Positions 1 through 10,925 of a stretch of DNA of 64,000 bases are shown here, piece by piece; position 1 is the first letter of the stretch, and each line of letters starts with the position of its first letter. The DNA comes from Gordonia sp. SL306 (GTDB lineage Bacteria; Actinomycetota; Actinomycetes; Mycobacteriales; Mycobacteriaceae). Position numbers and translations under genes: made by a program. The notes below the pieces were generated by a model that saw only the letters and a list, made by a program, of their open reading frames with translations, searched no databases and was not told the origin of the DNA. The DNA lies in NCBI RefSeq assembly GCF_026625785.1, contig NZ_CP113063.1:4402001-4466000 (forward strand), written 5' to 3'.

Positions 1-2068
<2,068 letters not shown>

Positions 2069-2124
2069 TAACAACACTCATTCATCTGCAATGAGTTCGC
2101 ATCCACTATGACACTTCTGAAACA

Positions 2125-2160
2125 ACACACAACAGTTGAAACAAACCCAATGTTGTGTGT
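2125..2160 (+). promoter_or_regulatory. hairpin in the 23S-5S spacer
   Basis: Perfect 10-bp inverted repeat, acacacaaca at 2125-2134 and tgttgtgtgt at 2151-2160, with a 16-base loop. Stems in this spacer are usually pre-rRNA processing sites; that role is inferred. Confidence 0.45.
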
Positions 2161-2172
2161 GGGTTTCATAAA

Positions 2173-2290
2173 GTTACGGCGGCCATAGCGGAGGGGAAAC
2201 GCCCGGTCCCATTCCGAACCCGGAAGCTAAGCCCTCCAGCGCCAATGGTACTGCACCCTAACCAGTGTGGGAGAGTAGGACACCGCCGAA
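2173..2290 (+). rRNA. rrf: 5S ribosomal RNA
   Basis: About 118 bases starting gttacggcggccatagcg and holding the conserved core cccattccgaaccc...aagct. The closing strand ccgaac pairs with the start. It lies about 100 bases behind 23S, the normal actinobacterial order, and is followed by a strong terminator. No tRNA gene follows. Confidence 0.95.
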
Positions 2291-2301
2291 CACAACTCAG
2301 A

Positions 2302-2350
2302 ACTGTGGCCCCCGAAGCAATTCGGGGGCCACAGTCATTTCTGCATTCTT
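2302..2350 (+). terminator. rho-independent terminator of the rRNA operon
   Basis: Perfect 15-bp stem, actgtggcccccgaa at 2302-2316 and ttcgggggccacagt at 2321-2335, with a gcaa loop and then a T-rich tail. It lies between 5S and the converging hydrolase gene, so it could stop transcription from both sides. Confidence 0.9.
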
Positions 2351-2367
2351 TTCAGCTCTGACTTTCG

Positions 2368-3201
2368 TCATTCGGTTGTCTGCGACGACGTCCATCGGGT
2401 CAGTTCAGCGGACAGTTGAGTCGGCGCATCGAGTTGGATCAGGTGGCCGGCGTCGCGGATGAGCGTTGTCGACGCATGGGGGATCAATCTGCCCAATCGT
2501 TCGGCACGGTCCATCGGAATCCAGGTGTCCTCTGCGCCCCAGACGATATGTGTGGGTTCGTCGATGGATCCGTACAGTGGCTCCACCTCGTCGGTGTACT
2601 TCTCATTCGCCTGGGCGATCTGTCGGTAGAAGGCACGTTGTCCGTCCGAATCGGTCCACGGACGTACGAGCATCTCGAGCTCGTCGTCGCGGAGGCCCCG
2701 GTGACTTGCACCGCGGATGTAGGCCTCGACCGCGCCCCGATGGACGGCGGGCGGTAGCTGTTCGAAGACGTCCGCGTGCCGCTGGACGAGTGTGAAGAAC
2801 GGCGAGCCCCACGGGCTGAGCGCGACGACGTCGACCAGACACACTGATGAGTATCGTCGGCTATGTAGCAGTCGTGCCCGAAGAGCGACGGCGCCGCCGA
2901 AGTCGTGGGCGATGACATGGGGATGTTCGAGCCCCCAGACGTCGAGGAGATGTGCGAAGAGCTCACCTTGAGTTCCGAGGTCGACGCGATGATCGGCTAC
3001 TTTCGACGACAATCCGTACCCGGGCATGTCCCAGAGGTGGACGGTGAAGTTCGGCGAGAGTGCCTCCGCGTATGGCCGCCACAGTGCCGACGACCATGGC
3101 GTGCCGTGTAGGAACACCAGGTCGGGGCCCTCGCCGAAACGATCCCAGCGGATGGTGCGGCCGGCCCAGTCGATGGTGCGTCCCAGGTGATGCGTGATCA
3201 T
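2368..3201 (-). CDS. alpha/beta hydrolase, haloalkane dehalogenase / epoxide hydrolase type
   Basis: A 277-residue single-domain alpha/beta hydrolase. The oxyanion-hole motif HGTPWSS is at about residues 34-40. The nucleophile elbow reads AHDFGGA, so the nucleophile is Asp rather than Ser; this is typical of haloalkane dehalogenases and epoxide hydrolases. The acid is probably the Asp in WGAEDTW and the base the His in AGHLIQL near the C-terminus. There is no signal peptide, so it should be cytosolic. The substrate cannot be read from the sequence. It converges on the rRNA operon and is 56 bases downstream of the permease gene on the same strand, so it may be co-transcribed with it. Confidence 0.85.
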   Translation of the reverse strand: MITHHLGRTIDWAGRTIRWDRFGEGPDLVFLHGTPWSSALWRPYAEALSPNFTVHLWDMPGYGLSSKVADHRVDLGTQGELFAHLLDVWGLEHPHVIAHDFGGAVALRARLLHSRRYSSVCLVDVVALSPWGSPFFTLVQRHADVFEQLPPAVHRGAVEAYIRGASHRGLRDDELEMLVRPWTDSDGQRAFYRQIAQANEKYTDEVEPLYGSIDEPTHIVWGAEDTWIPMDRAERLGRLIPHASTTLIRDAGHLIQLDAPTQLSAELTRWTSSQTTE

Positions 3202-3257
3202 GTGACCAGTGTCCCAGCGTGTTCGTCCGAATGGTCCGCACCCTGGCTCTCAGCTGG

Positions 3258-4817
3258 TCATTTCTGGATGAGCGAGCTCTCGTCGACCAGTGCCGGGGTA
3301 TCACGGCGGAGGGTGCGACCGGCGAAGAAGTCCGGTGAGCGCGTCCGCATCACGAACATCAGGACCAGGCCCAATGCCAGCAGTCCGAATCCCATGTAGA
3401 AAACGAGTCCGATTCCGAAGATCGAGGCGCCACTGCCGTTGTCGGGGTCCATGCTCTCGCGGACGGAGATCACGAACACCGCAGTGAGCATGATGCCCCC
3501 CAGGAGTGGGAACAAGAACTTGAACACGACGTTGCGGGCGCTGCTGAACAGCTCGTTGCGGAAGAACCAGACACATGCGAACGCGGTGATCCCGTAGTAC
3601 CAGCAGATCATGATGCCGAGCGCAGCGATGGTGTCGAGAAGTGTGTGTTCGGAGAGCAGGCTGACGACCGTGTAGAAGATTCCGGTGATGGCCCCGGCGA
3701 CGACGGTGCTGTACGTCGGCACCAGGAACCTCGGATGAACGGAGGCGAGCTTCTTGGGGAAGGCGCCGTAGGCGCCCATCGCGAGCATTGTTCGCGCCGC
3801 GGGCAGGAACGTCGTCTGCAGACTTGCCGCCGACGACGCGAGGATCGCGAGAAACAGCAGGGGCCCGGCCCAGCTGCCGAGGACCGGGTAGGCGAGTGCG
3901 CCGAAGACGTTCTCGGAGATCTCCTCGTTGCCCAGCCCGATGCCCGTGGTCCCGACGCCCGCGTACATCATCACGGCCACCGCGACGAGCAGGTAGGTGA
4001 GGAGGATCGAGATCACGCAGAGTAGACCGGCCCGTCCGGGCACCTTCGTCGGGTCCTTCGACTCCTCGCCGAGTGTCAGGCAGGTGTCCCAGCCCCAGAA
4101 CGCGAAGATCGAACCGGTGACCCCGATGACGAACGCACCGAGCGCCATGCCGGTGAACGGGTTGAACCACTCCAGGCTGAACTGCAGGCCGGCAGGCGCG
4201 TTGCCGTTCACCGACTCGACGATGGCGGCGATGGCGAAGGCGACCAGGACGATCATCTGGAATCCGACGAGAATGTATTGGACACGTTCGCTCGTCGTGA
4301 TTCCCCGCCCCGATATGTAGGTGGCCAGAGCGATGAAAGCGAGAGTGGTGAGAATGTTGACGGCTTTGTTGTCCGCGAGGTTTGCGACGTCGGGAGCATT
4401 GAAGACGCGGGCGATGAACAAATAGAAGAATTCGACCGCGATCGCAGCAAGGTTCGACAACACGATGATGGTGGCGAGGACCATGCCCCAGCCGCACATC
4501 CAACCGACGTAGGGACCGAATGCCTTGGTGGACCAGGTGAAGGAGGCCCCGCAGTCGGGTGCGCGTGAGTTGAGTTCTCGATACGCGTACGCGGTCAGGA
4601 ACATCGGTATGAAGCCGGCGATGAAGATCGCGGGCATCTTGAGGCCCACTGCGGCGACGATCAGGCCGATACTGGCCGTGAGCGTGTACCCCGGGGCCAC
4701 GCAGGAAATGCCGAGTATGGCACCGGCGAAGGTGCCGACCTTGCCGGAGGCGAGGCCTTTGTCCACCAGATCGGTCGAAGCCTCCCGAGGAGTGGACGGT
4801 TCGGACGGACCGGTCAT
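3258..4817 (-). CDS. APC-superfamily amino acid/polyamine permease (copy 1)
   Basis: A 519-residue polytopic membrane protein with about 12 hydrophobic segments, starting with the family-typical GAILGISCVAPGYTLT at about residues 32-47. It belongs to the APC amino acid/polyamine/organocation transporters. It closely resembles the permease at 12982-14565 over nearly its full length, for example the shared ASIGLIVAAVGLKMPAI. Its ATG overlaps the TGA of the upstream UspA gene by 4 bases (ATGA), so the two are probably translated together. The nearby polyamine genes suggest agmatine, putrescine or GABA as substrate, which is inference. Confidence 0.88.
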   Translation of the reverse strand: MTGPSEPSTPREASTDLVDKGLASGKVGTFAGAILGISCVAPGYTLTASIGLIVAAVGLKMPAIFIAGFIPMFLTAYAYRELNSRAPDCGASFTWSTKAFGPYVGWMCGWGMVLATIIVLSNLAAIAVEFFYLFIARVFNAPDVANLADNKAVNILTTLAFIALATYISGRGITTSERVQYILVGFQMIVLVAFAIAAIVESVNGNAPAGLQFSLEWFNPFTGMALGAFVIGVTGSIFAFWGWDTCLTLGEESKDPTKVPGRAGLLCVISILLTYLLVAVAVMMYAGVGTTGIGLGNEEISENVFGALAYPVLGSWAGPLLFLAILASSAASLQTTFLPAARTMLAMGAYGAFPKKLASVHPRFLVPTYSTVVAGAITGIFYTVVSLLSEHTLLDTIAALGIMICWYYGITAFACVWFFRNELFSSARNVVFKFLFPLLGGIMLTAVFVISVRESMDPDNGSGASIFGIGLVFYMGFGLLALGLVLMFVMRTRSPDFFAGRTLRRDTPALVDESSLIQK

Positions 4818-5686
4818 TGCGGTGCCTGTCGGGGGACGACGATCATCGGCACCGCGAGCACCCGCAGCATCTTGGCCGCCGTAGAACCCAGGAAGAGCTT
4901 CCGCGGCGCAGCGAGTCGGCTCGACCCGACCATGATCACATCCCCGTCATGCCAGTCGACGGTGGCGACCGCATCTTCGACACTGCGCCCCTCAGCGATG
5001 GCGGAACTCAACGGCGTGCTCTCGGGTAGGCGCTGCTGTGCCGTGTCGAGTGCTCGCTGCGCGAGTTCGACGGCGTGGGCGGTGGCCTTCTCCTCGTCCT
5101 GCGGCGATCGGCGGGGCGGCATGTCGTCACGTGACACCAAGGAGAGCAGTCGCAATGGGAGATCCCCCTGCGCACTCAGTTCGAGTGCCGTGTCCAACAG
5201 GATCTCCGCCCCCGGCCGTCGCCCGATGGCCGCAGTGATCGCCCGGACGCGGGCCGACCCGGTATGGCTGAAGCCTCTGGGGGCCAACGCCACCGGGATC
5301 GAAGAACTGTGCAACAGATCGTTGACGACCGACCCGAGCGAATGCCGGCCGATGAGTCCACCTCCGGAGGCGCCGACGACGAGCAGGGTCGAGTTCAGCC
5401 GGACGGCCTCCTTGAGGATTCCGTCGGCGGAGTTCTCGTCGAATGCCACGTGAGTCGCGACGGTCACGTCGTCGGGTACCAGGGCCGCAGCCCCTGCCAG
5501 CCATTCCTTCGCCGCATCGTCGAGGACGTCGGCATAGCTGCCAGTGCTCGCGAACGCCTCCGGCCGGTCGGGCGGGATCACCAGAGTGATGTCGAGTGAT
5601 GCGTTGAGGGTGCGGGCCAGGCACGCGCCGAGCGCGACGGCGTCCTCGCCTCCCGGCGTTGCCAGATACGCGACGAGCAACTTCAT
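4814..5686 (-). CDS. universal stress protein with two UspA domains (copy 1)
   Basis: A 290-residue protein with tandem UspA folds. Each half ends in the nucleotide-binding glycine pattern: GASGGGLIGRHSLGSV at about residues 107-122 and GSSRLAAPRKLFLGSTA near 254-270. It begins MKLLVAYLATPGG. It is probably a cytosolic ATP-binding regulator or chaperone-like partner of the permease it overlaps, as Usp proteins coded with transporters often are. A paralogue at 17558-18403 also sits in the polyamine region. The binding partner is unknown. Confidence 0.85.
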   Translation of the reverse strand: MKLLVAYLATPGGEDAVALGACLARTLNASLDITLVIPPDRPEAFASTGSYADVLDDAAKEWLAGAAALVPDDVTVATHVAFDENSADGILKEAVRLNSTLLVVGASGGGLIGRHSLGSVVNDLLHSSSIPVALAPRGFSHTGSARVRAITAAIGRRPGAEILLDTALELSAQGDLPLRLLSLVSRDDMPPRRSPQDEEKATAHAVELAQRALDTAQQRLPESTPLSSAIAEGRSVEDAVATVDWHDGDVIMVGSSRLAAPRKLFLGSTAAKMLRVLAVPMIVVPRQAPQ

Positions 5687-6045
5687 CGTGCACTCCGATC
5701 GTGAGCTCGAGAACGACGCAGGTTAACTCACTGTGCGCCGGTCATGATGTGAACGCATCTGACAAGATGTCGCGCCATGTGCGTCGGCGATGTACACGGT
5801 GGAGCGGAGAAGAGGCCGTCGCGGCCGGGAAGGTCGGGTGGTGGTCACCCTGCGTGACGACGTCGAACTCCGGGCGCCCCAAATGCAGGTCGAGGCGATC
5901 ACCCGGGAGACGATCGGTGTCGCGGAATGCCCGGTCGGAGATCTGCCCGCAGAGAAGGTCGTGGAGGCCTGATCGTGGTTCCCGCTGACCGGACGACGTT
6001 GCCGGCCAGGGGTTTTCCTGACCGGTAACGCCTGTACACATCGGC
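5687..6045. other. intergenic region, no supported gene
   Basis: 359 bases between the UspA gene and the monooxygenase, both on the minus strand. Open frames exist on both strands, but none has family features or a convincing ribosome binding site. The part near 5690-5760 probably holds the promoter of the UspA-permease pair. Two copies of tgtacac lie near 5788 and 6033; I cannot assign a function to them. Confidence 0.5.
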
Positions 6046-7890
6046 TCAGCTGAGGTGATGGACGTCCTGCAATCCGTACACCGGCGTCGGGATGCCTTCG
6101 TACCGGGCCTTGAGTTGGAGTGCGAGATAGAGCGAGTAGTGACGGGACTGATGGAGGTTTCCGCCGTGGAACCACAGGCCGGGTTGCTGGGTGGGCTTCC
6201 ACATGTTGCGTTGCTCGCCTTCCCAAGGACCCGGATCCTTGGTGGTCTCCGAGCCGAGCCCCCACACCTTGCCGACCCGGTCGGCCACGTCCTGACCCAT
6301 CAGGTCGGCCGCCCAGCCGTTCATCGAGCCGTATCCGGTCGCATAGACCACGACATCCGCGTCGAGTTCCGTGCCGTCGGCAAGGACCACGGAGTGTTCG
6401 GTGAGGTGATCGACATCGCCGTGGGCGAGTTTGATGGTCCCGTCAGCGACGAGATCACATGCGCCGACGTCGATGTAGTAGCCGGAACCGCGTCGCAGGT
6501 ACTTCATGAAGAGCCCGGAGTCATCGTCGCCGAAATCGAGATCGAATCCGGCCGCCTCGAGGCGATCGTAGAAGTCCTTGTCGCGCTCGCGGATCTGGTC
6601 ATACAGCGGGATCTGGAACTCGTGCATGATCCGATACGGCAGCGAGGCGAAGGTGAGATCGGCCTTCTTGGTGGTCATCCCCGACTCGACGGCCTGCTCA
6701 CTGTAGAGGGCGCCGAGGCCGATCTCCATGAGTGAGTCGGACCGCACGATGTGTGTGGACGACCGCTGCACCATCGTCGTGTCGATACCATTCTCCACCA
6801 ATGCCTTACAGATGTCGTGCGCGGAGTTGTTGGCGCCGATCACGACGACCTTCTTGCCTGCGTAGCCATCCGGACCCGGATGCCGACTCGAGTGATGCTG
6901 CTCGCCGGTGAACTCATCCTGGCCGGGGAAGGACGGCACGTTGGCCTTGCCCGACATCCCGGTGGCCAGCACCAGTTGCGTGGGATGGAGGGTCATCGGC
7001 TCGCCGTCGCGCTCGATCTCGACAGTCCACTGCTGCGCCTGCTCGTCGTAGTCTGCCGACAGGCACGTCGTCTTGCTCCAGTACGGCACCTCCATGACCT
7101 TGGTGTAGAACTCCAGCCAGTCGCCGATCTTGTCCTTGGGGGCGAATACCGGCCAGTTCGCCGGGAAGGGCAGGTACGGCAGGTGGTCGTACCAGACCGG
7201 ATCGTGCAGACAGAGCGACTTGTAGCGTTTGCGCCACTGGTCGCCCGGTCGGTCATGGCGGTCGACGACGATCGACGGCACGCCGAGTTGTCGTAGCCGG
7301 GCGCCGAGCGCGATCCCGCCCTGACCGCCGCCGATCACCAGCACGTATGGCGCACGCGTATTGCCCAGTGTCGCGTCCTCGTCCGCGCGCTTCTCCGCCC
7401 ACGAACGCCGGTCGGGGTCGGACCCGTGTACGGCGCCCATCACGCGGGTGGCGCCGCTGGGCTCTTCGTGTCCCTTGAGTTCCTGCAACGTGGTGAGCAG
7501 CGTCCAGGCGACATCGTCGCCGGATGCCGCGTCTGGCCGGAGTCGCAGGTGACCGACGCCGCGACCGGTCGCGGTCTCGAACTCGATGAAAGCCGAGGCG
7601 ACGTCATCTTCCACGGTGGCGGGTTCGGCGGAGCGGAATGCCCGCGGATCGGTGTCGGCGAGTCGGGTGGTCAGCATGTCGGCGATCTGTTCGCGACCCT
7701 CGACGGTCTTGAGGTTCCAGGTGAACGAGACCAGGTCGCGCCAGAAGCTGTCGGTGGCGAACATGCCGGTGACCTGGTCGATGTCGCGGGCGGCCAGAGC
7801 GCTCTCGAACGCGGCGAGCCAGGCGTCGATGCGCTGTTGCGGATCGGTCGTCCCCGCCTCGGCGGTGGTGGGCTCCAATGTCTGCGTCAT
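6046..7890 (-). CDS. SnoaL-like domain fused to FAD/NAD(P)-dependent monooxygenase
   Basis: A 614-residue protein in two parts. Residues about 18-145 look like a SnoaL/NTF2-like domain (DAWLAAFESALAARDIDQV). Residues about 180-600 form a flavin-containing monooxygenase, with the FAD-binding VIGGGQGGIALGARL near 183 and the NAD(P)-binding VIGANNSAHDI near 350. Enzymes of this group oxygenate soft nucleophiles or ketones with NADPH and O2. The substrate is not evident. It is divergent from the GAF regulator at 8065, with an inverted repeat in the shared upstream region, which suggests control by that regulator. A role in amine breakdown is only suggested by the neighbours. Confidence 0.85.
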   Translation of the reverse strand: MTQTLEPTTAEAGTTDPQQRIDAWLAAFESALAARDIDQVTGMFATDSFWRDLVSFTWNLKTVEGREQIADMLTTRLADTDPRAFRSAEPATVEDDVASAFIEFETATGRGVGHLRLRPDAASGDDVAWTLLTTLQELKGHEEPSGATRVMGAVHGSDPDRRSWAEKRADEDATLGNTRAPYVLVIGGGQGGIALGARLRQLGVPSIVVDRHDRPGDQWRKRYKSLCLHDPVWYDHLPYLPFPANWPVFAPKDKIGDWLEFYTKVMEVPYWSKTTCLSADYDEQAQQWTVEIERDGEPMTLHPTQLVLATGMSGKANVPSFPGQDEFTGEQHHSSRHPGPDGYAGKKVVVIGANNSAHDICKALVENGIDTTMVQRSSTHIVRSDSLMEIGLGALYSEQAVESGMTTKKADLTFASLPYRIMHEFQIPLYDQIRERDKDFYDRLEAAGFDLDFGDDDSGLFMKYLRRGSGYYIDVGACDLVADGTIKLAHGDVDHLTEHSVVLADGTELDADVVVYATGYGSMNGWAADLMGQDVADRVGKVWGLGSETTKDPGPWEGEQRNMWKPTQQPGLWFHGGNLHQSRHYSLYLALQLKARYEGIPTPVYGLQDVHHLS

Positions 7891-7963
7891 GATGTGCCTT
7901 CCTCGGTGCTGCGATCATCGCTGTCTGTGATCCACAGCACACCGACAGGGCCGTCGCCGACAA

Positions 7964-8017
7964 GGGTTGCAGCGGGTTGCGGCCGGACGTCGGCGTGCCT
8001 GCAACCCGCTGCAGCCC
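7964..8017. promoter_or_regulatory. 17-bp inverted repeat, candidate operator
   Basis: Left arm gggttgcagcgggttgc at 7964-7980, right arm gcaacccgctgcagccc at 8001-8017, with a 20-base spacer and one mismatch. It lies between the divergent monooxygenase and GAF-regulator genes. Each arm also repeats gggttgc or its complement, so the site has dyad symmetry at two scales. It is a likely binding site for the GAF regulator. Confidence 0.6.
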
Positions 8018-8064
8018 CACCGATGTCTTTGCGGTTCGAGTGTGATGGGGAGCACAATCGGGGT

Positions 8065-9300
8065 GTGTCGGACCCAGATGTGCAGATCGGCCCGGAACCC
8101 GCGATGTCGGCGGGGGATGACCCACGGCACTACGCTCAGCTGCTGTCCGCCGTGTACGACGCCGCGATGGCGGGCGACAAGATGCCGGCTCGTCCCCGCT
8201 CGCTGATCAGCGAGTCCTGGGACCGCGTCCTGACCGCGGGAGTCGATCCCGAGGTCGGGCGGACCGATGACGGTCTCGACGTGAGCGAGCTCGAGGAACG
8301 TCGGGCCGGGTCCGGGCTGATCACGGTGCTCGACGACCTGACGCGGGGGCTTGATTCGGTGATCGCGGACGGGGACAACATCCTCGTCGTCGCGGACGCC
8401 GAAGGTCGCGTGCTCTGGCGTAGCGGCGCGTCGCGCGTTCTGCAACGGGCCGATCGACTCGGTTTCGTCGAGGGTGCGGGATGGGCGGAGGATGCTGTCG
8501 GGACCAACGCGATCGGTACCGCGCTGATGTCGGGTCGTGCCGTCCAGGTGTTCTCGGCGGAGCACTTTGTGCGCAGCCACCACTCCTGGACGTGCGCGGG
8601 GGCGCCGATCCGGGATCCGCGGACCGGCACACTGCTCGGCGTGGTCGACGTGAGTGGACCGGCCGCCACGATTCATCCGACCACCGTGGCGCTCGTCGAC
8701 GTGGTCGCGAAGCTCGCGGAGTCGCAACTGCGTGATCATCATCGGCGTTCACTGGACCAGTTGCGGTCGGTCGCCGCGCCGATGCTCGCCAGATTCGGCG
8801 GGCCCGCATTGGCCGTGGACGACGATGGATGGGTGGCCGCGCTCGACGCCGTCGCCCCTCGCACCCGCCTGACCTTGCCGCGCCATGCCGGCCCCGGTCG
8901 GATGTGGTTGCGGAGTCTGGGGGAGTGTGACCTCGAACCGCTACCGGGTGGCTGGCTGGTACGGGTCGCCGAGCGCGAGTCGTCGTCGGACACGACAGTC
9001 GACCTCGACCTGCGGGATCCGCGCAAGCCATCGCTGACGGTGTCCGGCGGGACGGGCCAGTGGACCATGCAGCCCTCGCCCCGGCACACGGAGATCCTGA
9101 CGCTGCTCGCGCAGCACCGGGCCGGCCGGAGCGCAGCGCAGATGTCACGGCATCTGTTCGGGGCCGATGACCGGACGATCACCGTGCGAGCCGAGATGTC
9201 GCGCCTGCGGAAGCATCTCGGTGGACTGCTCGCCGCAAATCCCTATCGCTTCGCCGACGGTGTGACCGTGCGGGTGGATCGCGTGGTCGCCGCCTCCTGA
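8065..9300 (+). CDS. GAF-domain transcriptional regulator
   Basis: A 411-residue protein starting at a GTG; an in-frame ATG 13 codons later is the alternative. The GAF sensor spans about residues 85-235 and carries the AcoR-type signature GTNAIGTALMSGR followed by HHSWTCAGAPI. There is no AAA+ (sigma-54) domain. The C-terminal 75 residues (HTEILTLLAQ to RLRKHLGGLL) look like a winged-helix DNA-binding module. Such GAF regulators often sit beside oxygenase or dehydrogenase genes and respond to small metabolites. It is divergent from the monooxygenase. The effector is unknown. Confidence 0.82.
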   Translation: MSDPDVQIGPEPAMSAGDDPRHYAQLLSAVYDAAMAGDKMPARPRSLISESWDRVLTAGVDPEVGRTDDGLDVSELEERRAGSGLITVLDDLTRGLDSVIADGDNILVVADAEGRVLWRSGASRVLQRADRLGFVEGAGWAEDAVGTNAIGTALMSGRAVQVFSAEHFVRSHHSWTCAGAPIRDPRTGTLLGVVDVSGPAATIHPTTVALVDVVAKLAESQLRDHHRRSLDQLRSVAAPMLARFGGPALAVDDDGWVAALDAVAPRTRLTLPRHAGPGRMWLRSLGECDLEPLPGGWLVRVAERESSSDTTVDLDLRDPRKPSLTVSGGTGQWTMQPSPRHTEILTLLAQHRAGRSAAQMSRHLFGADDRTITVRAEMSRLRKHLGGLLAANPYRFADGVTVRVDRVVAAS

Positions 9301-9336
9301 CGCGCGGGACGAGTATGCGCCCGGGCCTCGTTGTGG

Positions 9337-9476
9337 GAGTGGTGATCTCGATACGCCTCGGGCTCGCTGCGCTCGCTCGTGGCTACTCGATCGGCGGAAC
9401 CAGTGGCTGCTCGATCGGCGGCGGGGAACGGAGGCTACTCGGTCGGCGGGAAGCGGTGGCTAGTCGACCGGCGAGG
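9337..9476. repeat. REP-like element followed by four degenerate ~24-bp tandem repeats
   Basis: Starts with tgatctcgatacgcctcggg and the inverted-repeat core gctcgctgcgctcgctcg. Four imperfect units then follow at 9379-9402, 9403-9430, 9431-9455 and 9456-9476, each of the form g(t/a)ggct(a/g)(c/g)tcg(a/g)(t/c)cggcg. The last unit runs into the putrescine oxidase gene and supplies its final codons PVD and TAG stop. The same element in the other orientation lies at 44505-44577. Confidence 0.7.
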
Positions 9477-10842
9477 AGGTGACGACGAGGTCGTCGAGGA
9501 TGGCCGTCGCGGTGCGCCTGCCCATCCGGATCGCGCCGTCGACATGCTGGTAGCCCTCGGCGGCGATGTCGGAACAGGAGAAGTGGATCGGGCCGACCGG
9601 CGTCCGCTGGTCCTTGCCGTAGCGATGCAGACCGCCGAGGTCGAAGCTCGCTGCGTATGCGCCGCGCGTCCATTCTTCTGAGCCCCAGTCGGACTCGTAG
9701 TAGACAACCGGTTCGGTCGCCTTCGGCCCGAGGAACCGGGCGATCGAGGCCAGGATCGCTGCGCGACGTTCGTCGGCGGGCAGCGCGAACATCGCATCCG
9801 CCTTCTGATCCGACACGAATCCGACCAGGGTGCCACGTTCGTCGCCGTGATTGGTGTTGTCGTACACCTCCTGCACGAGCTCGGAGCCGCTGAAACCCGT
9901 GCCCGACAGACCGTCCTCGCGCCAGAACGGCGTCTCGTAGACGGCATGGACCTTGATCACCAAGCCCAACGACATGTGCTGATGCATCTGATGCTGCCGC
10001 CGTGGGAGGGGCGGGTCGAAAGAGATGCGGGGGTACAGGTTCGGGGGTACGGCAAGGACGACCCGCCGCGCGTGACATTCCAGGCCGTCGTCGGCATGGA
10101 CGGTGACGCCGCCGTCGGGGTGGCGCCGGACCGAACGTGCGGGCGCGTTGAGGAAGATGTGGTCGCCCAGACGCTCCGCGAGCCGCTCGGACACCTGCTG
10201 CATCCCGCCGACGACACGTCGGTCGAGGATGAAGTCCTCGTCGACGAGATTGCTGAACGACCCCGCCGATGCCGCCATCAGCACCGCCTGCAGAGTGGAG
10301 AACGCGTGAGCGGGCTTGGTGAGCATGCCGCCGGCCACGAAGAGGCTGATGTTGTCGATGGCCTCGACGTCGTCGGTCAGGTCCTCCAGCCAGCGACGGA
10401 AAGAGATCGTGTCGAGTTCGGCCGCACGCGGATGGGCCCACGGCTCCTCGGCACCGACCTCCGCGACCAGATCGTCGATGATGCCGATGAGCCGGTTCAT
10501 CTCGGCGACGGTCCGACTCGACGCCGGGAAATCGTTGCCGTCGTAAACGATTCGTTCACCTGCCGGTGTCACGTACACCGATCTGCCGTCGCGATGGCGC
10601 GGGTAGGTCTCCAGGCCGAGGACATCGAGCATCTCGTACAGGGCCGATTGATCCGGTGACACCCACTGCCCGCCGATCTCGAGCATGGCGCCGTCGATGG
10701 TGTCGGTCCACGTGCGACCGCCCACGCGGTCTCGAGCCTCGAAGACTGCCACGCTCAGTCCGGCCTCGGCCAGATGATGCGCCGCACTCAAGCCGGAGGG
10801 TCCGGCGCCGATGACGATCACGTCGCGGTTGATGCTGGTCAT
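9460..10842 (-). CDS. puo: flavin monoamine oxidase, probable putrescine oxidase
   Basis: A 460-residue FAD enzyme. It opens with the dinucleotide-binding VIVIGAGPSGLSAAHHL (residues 8-24), then ARDRVGGRTWT and the GGQWVSPDQ segment of the monoamine oxidase family. The C-terminal GYQHVDGAIRMGRRTA closes the FAD site. Length and sequence resemble actinobacterial putrescine oxidases, which turn putrescine, O2 and water into 4-aminobutanal, ammonia and H2O2. The ATG is preceded by aggag at good spacing. It is the last gene of the minus-strand run after agmatine deiminase, so its substrate would be made just upstream. It is probably cytosolic, with no signal peptide. Confidence 0.88.
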   Translation of the reverse strand: MTSINRDVIVIGAGPSGLSAAHHLAEAGLSVAVFEARDRVGGRTWTDTIDGAMLEIGGQWVSPDQSALYEMLDVLGLETYPRHRDGRSVYVTPAGERIVYDGNDFPASSRTVAEMNRLIGIIDDLVAEVGAEEPWAHPRAAELDTISFRRWLEDLTDDVEAIDNISLFVAGGMLTKPAHAFSTLQAVLMAASAGSFSNLVDEDFILDRRVVGGMQQVSERLAERLGDHIFLNAPARSVRRHPDGGVTVHADDGLECHARRVVLAVPPNLYPRISFDPPLPRRQHQMHQHMSLGLVIKVHAVYETPFWREDGLSGTGFSGSELVQEVYDNTNHGDERGTLVGFVSDQKADAMFALPADERRAAILASIARFLGPKATEPVVYYESDWGSEEWTRGAYAASFDLGGLHRYGKDQRTPVGPIHFSCSDIAAEGYQHVDGAIRMGRRTATAILDDLVVTSSPVD

Positions 10843-10925
10843 GATGACTCCTGTTCCATGGTGAGACCACCGGGCGGCATCGCCGTCCGGCCATTGGCCG
10901 AGTGGAGGTCAGATGGGGCGGGTTG

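Noticed and set aside
5723..6265. Possible small genes between the UspA gene and the monooxygenase
   Set aside because: Frames on both strands overlap each other, lack ribosome binding sites and family features, and partly overlap the monooxygenase.
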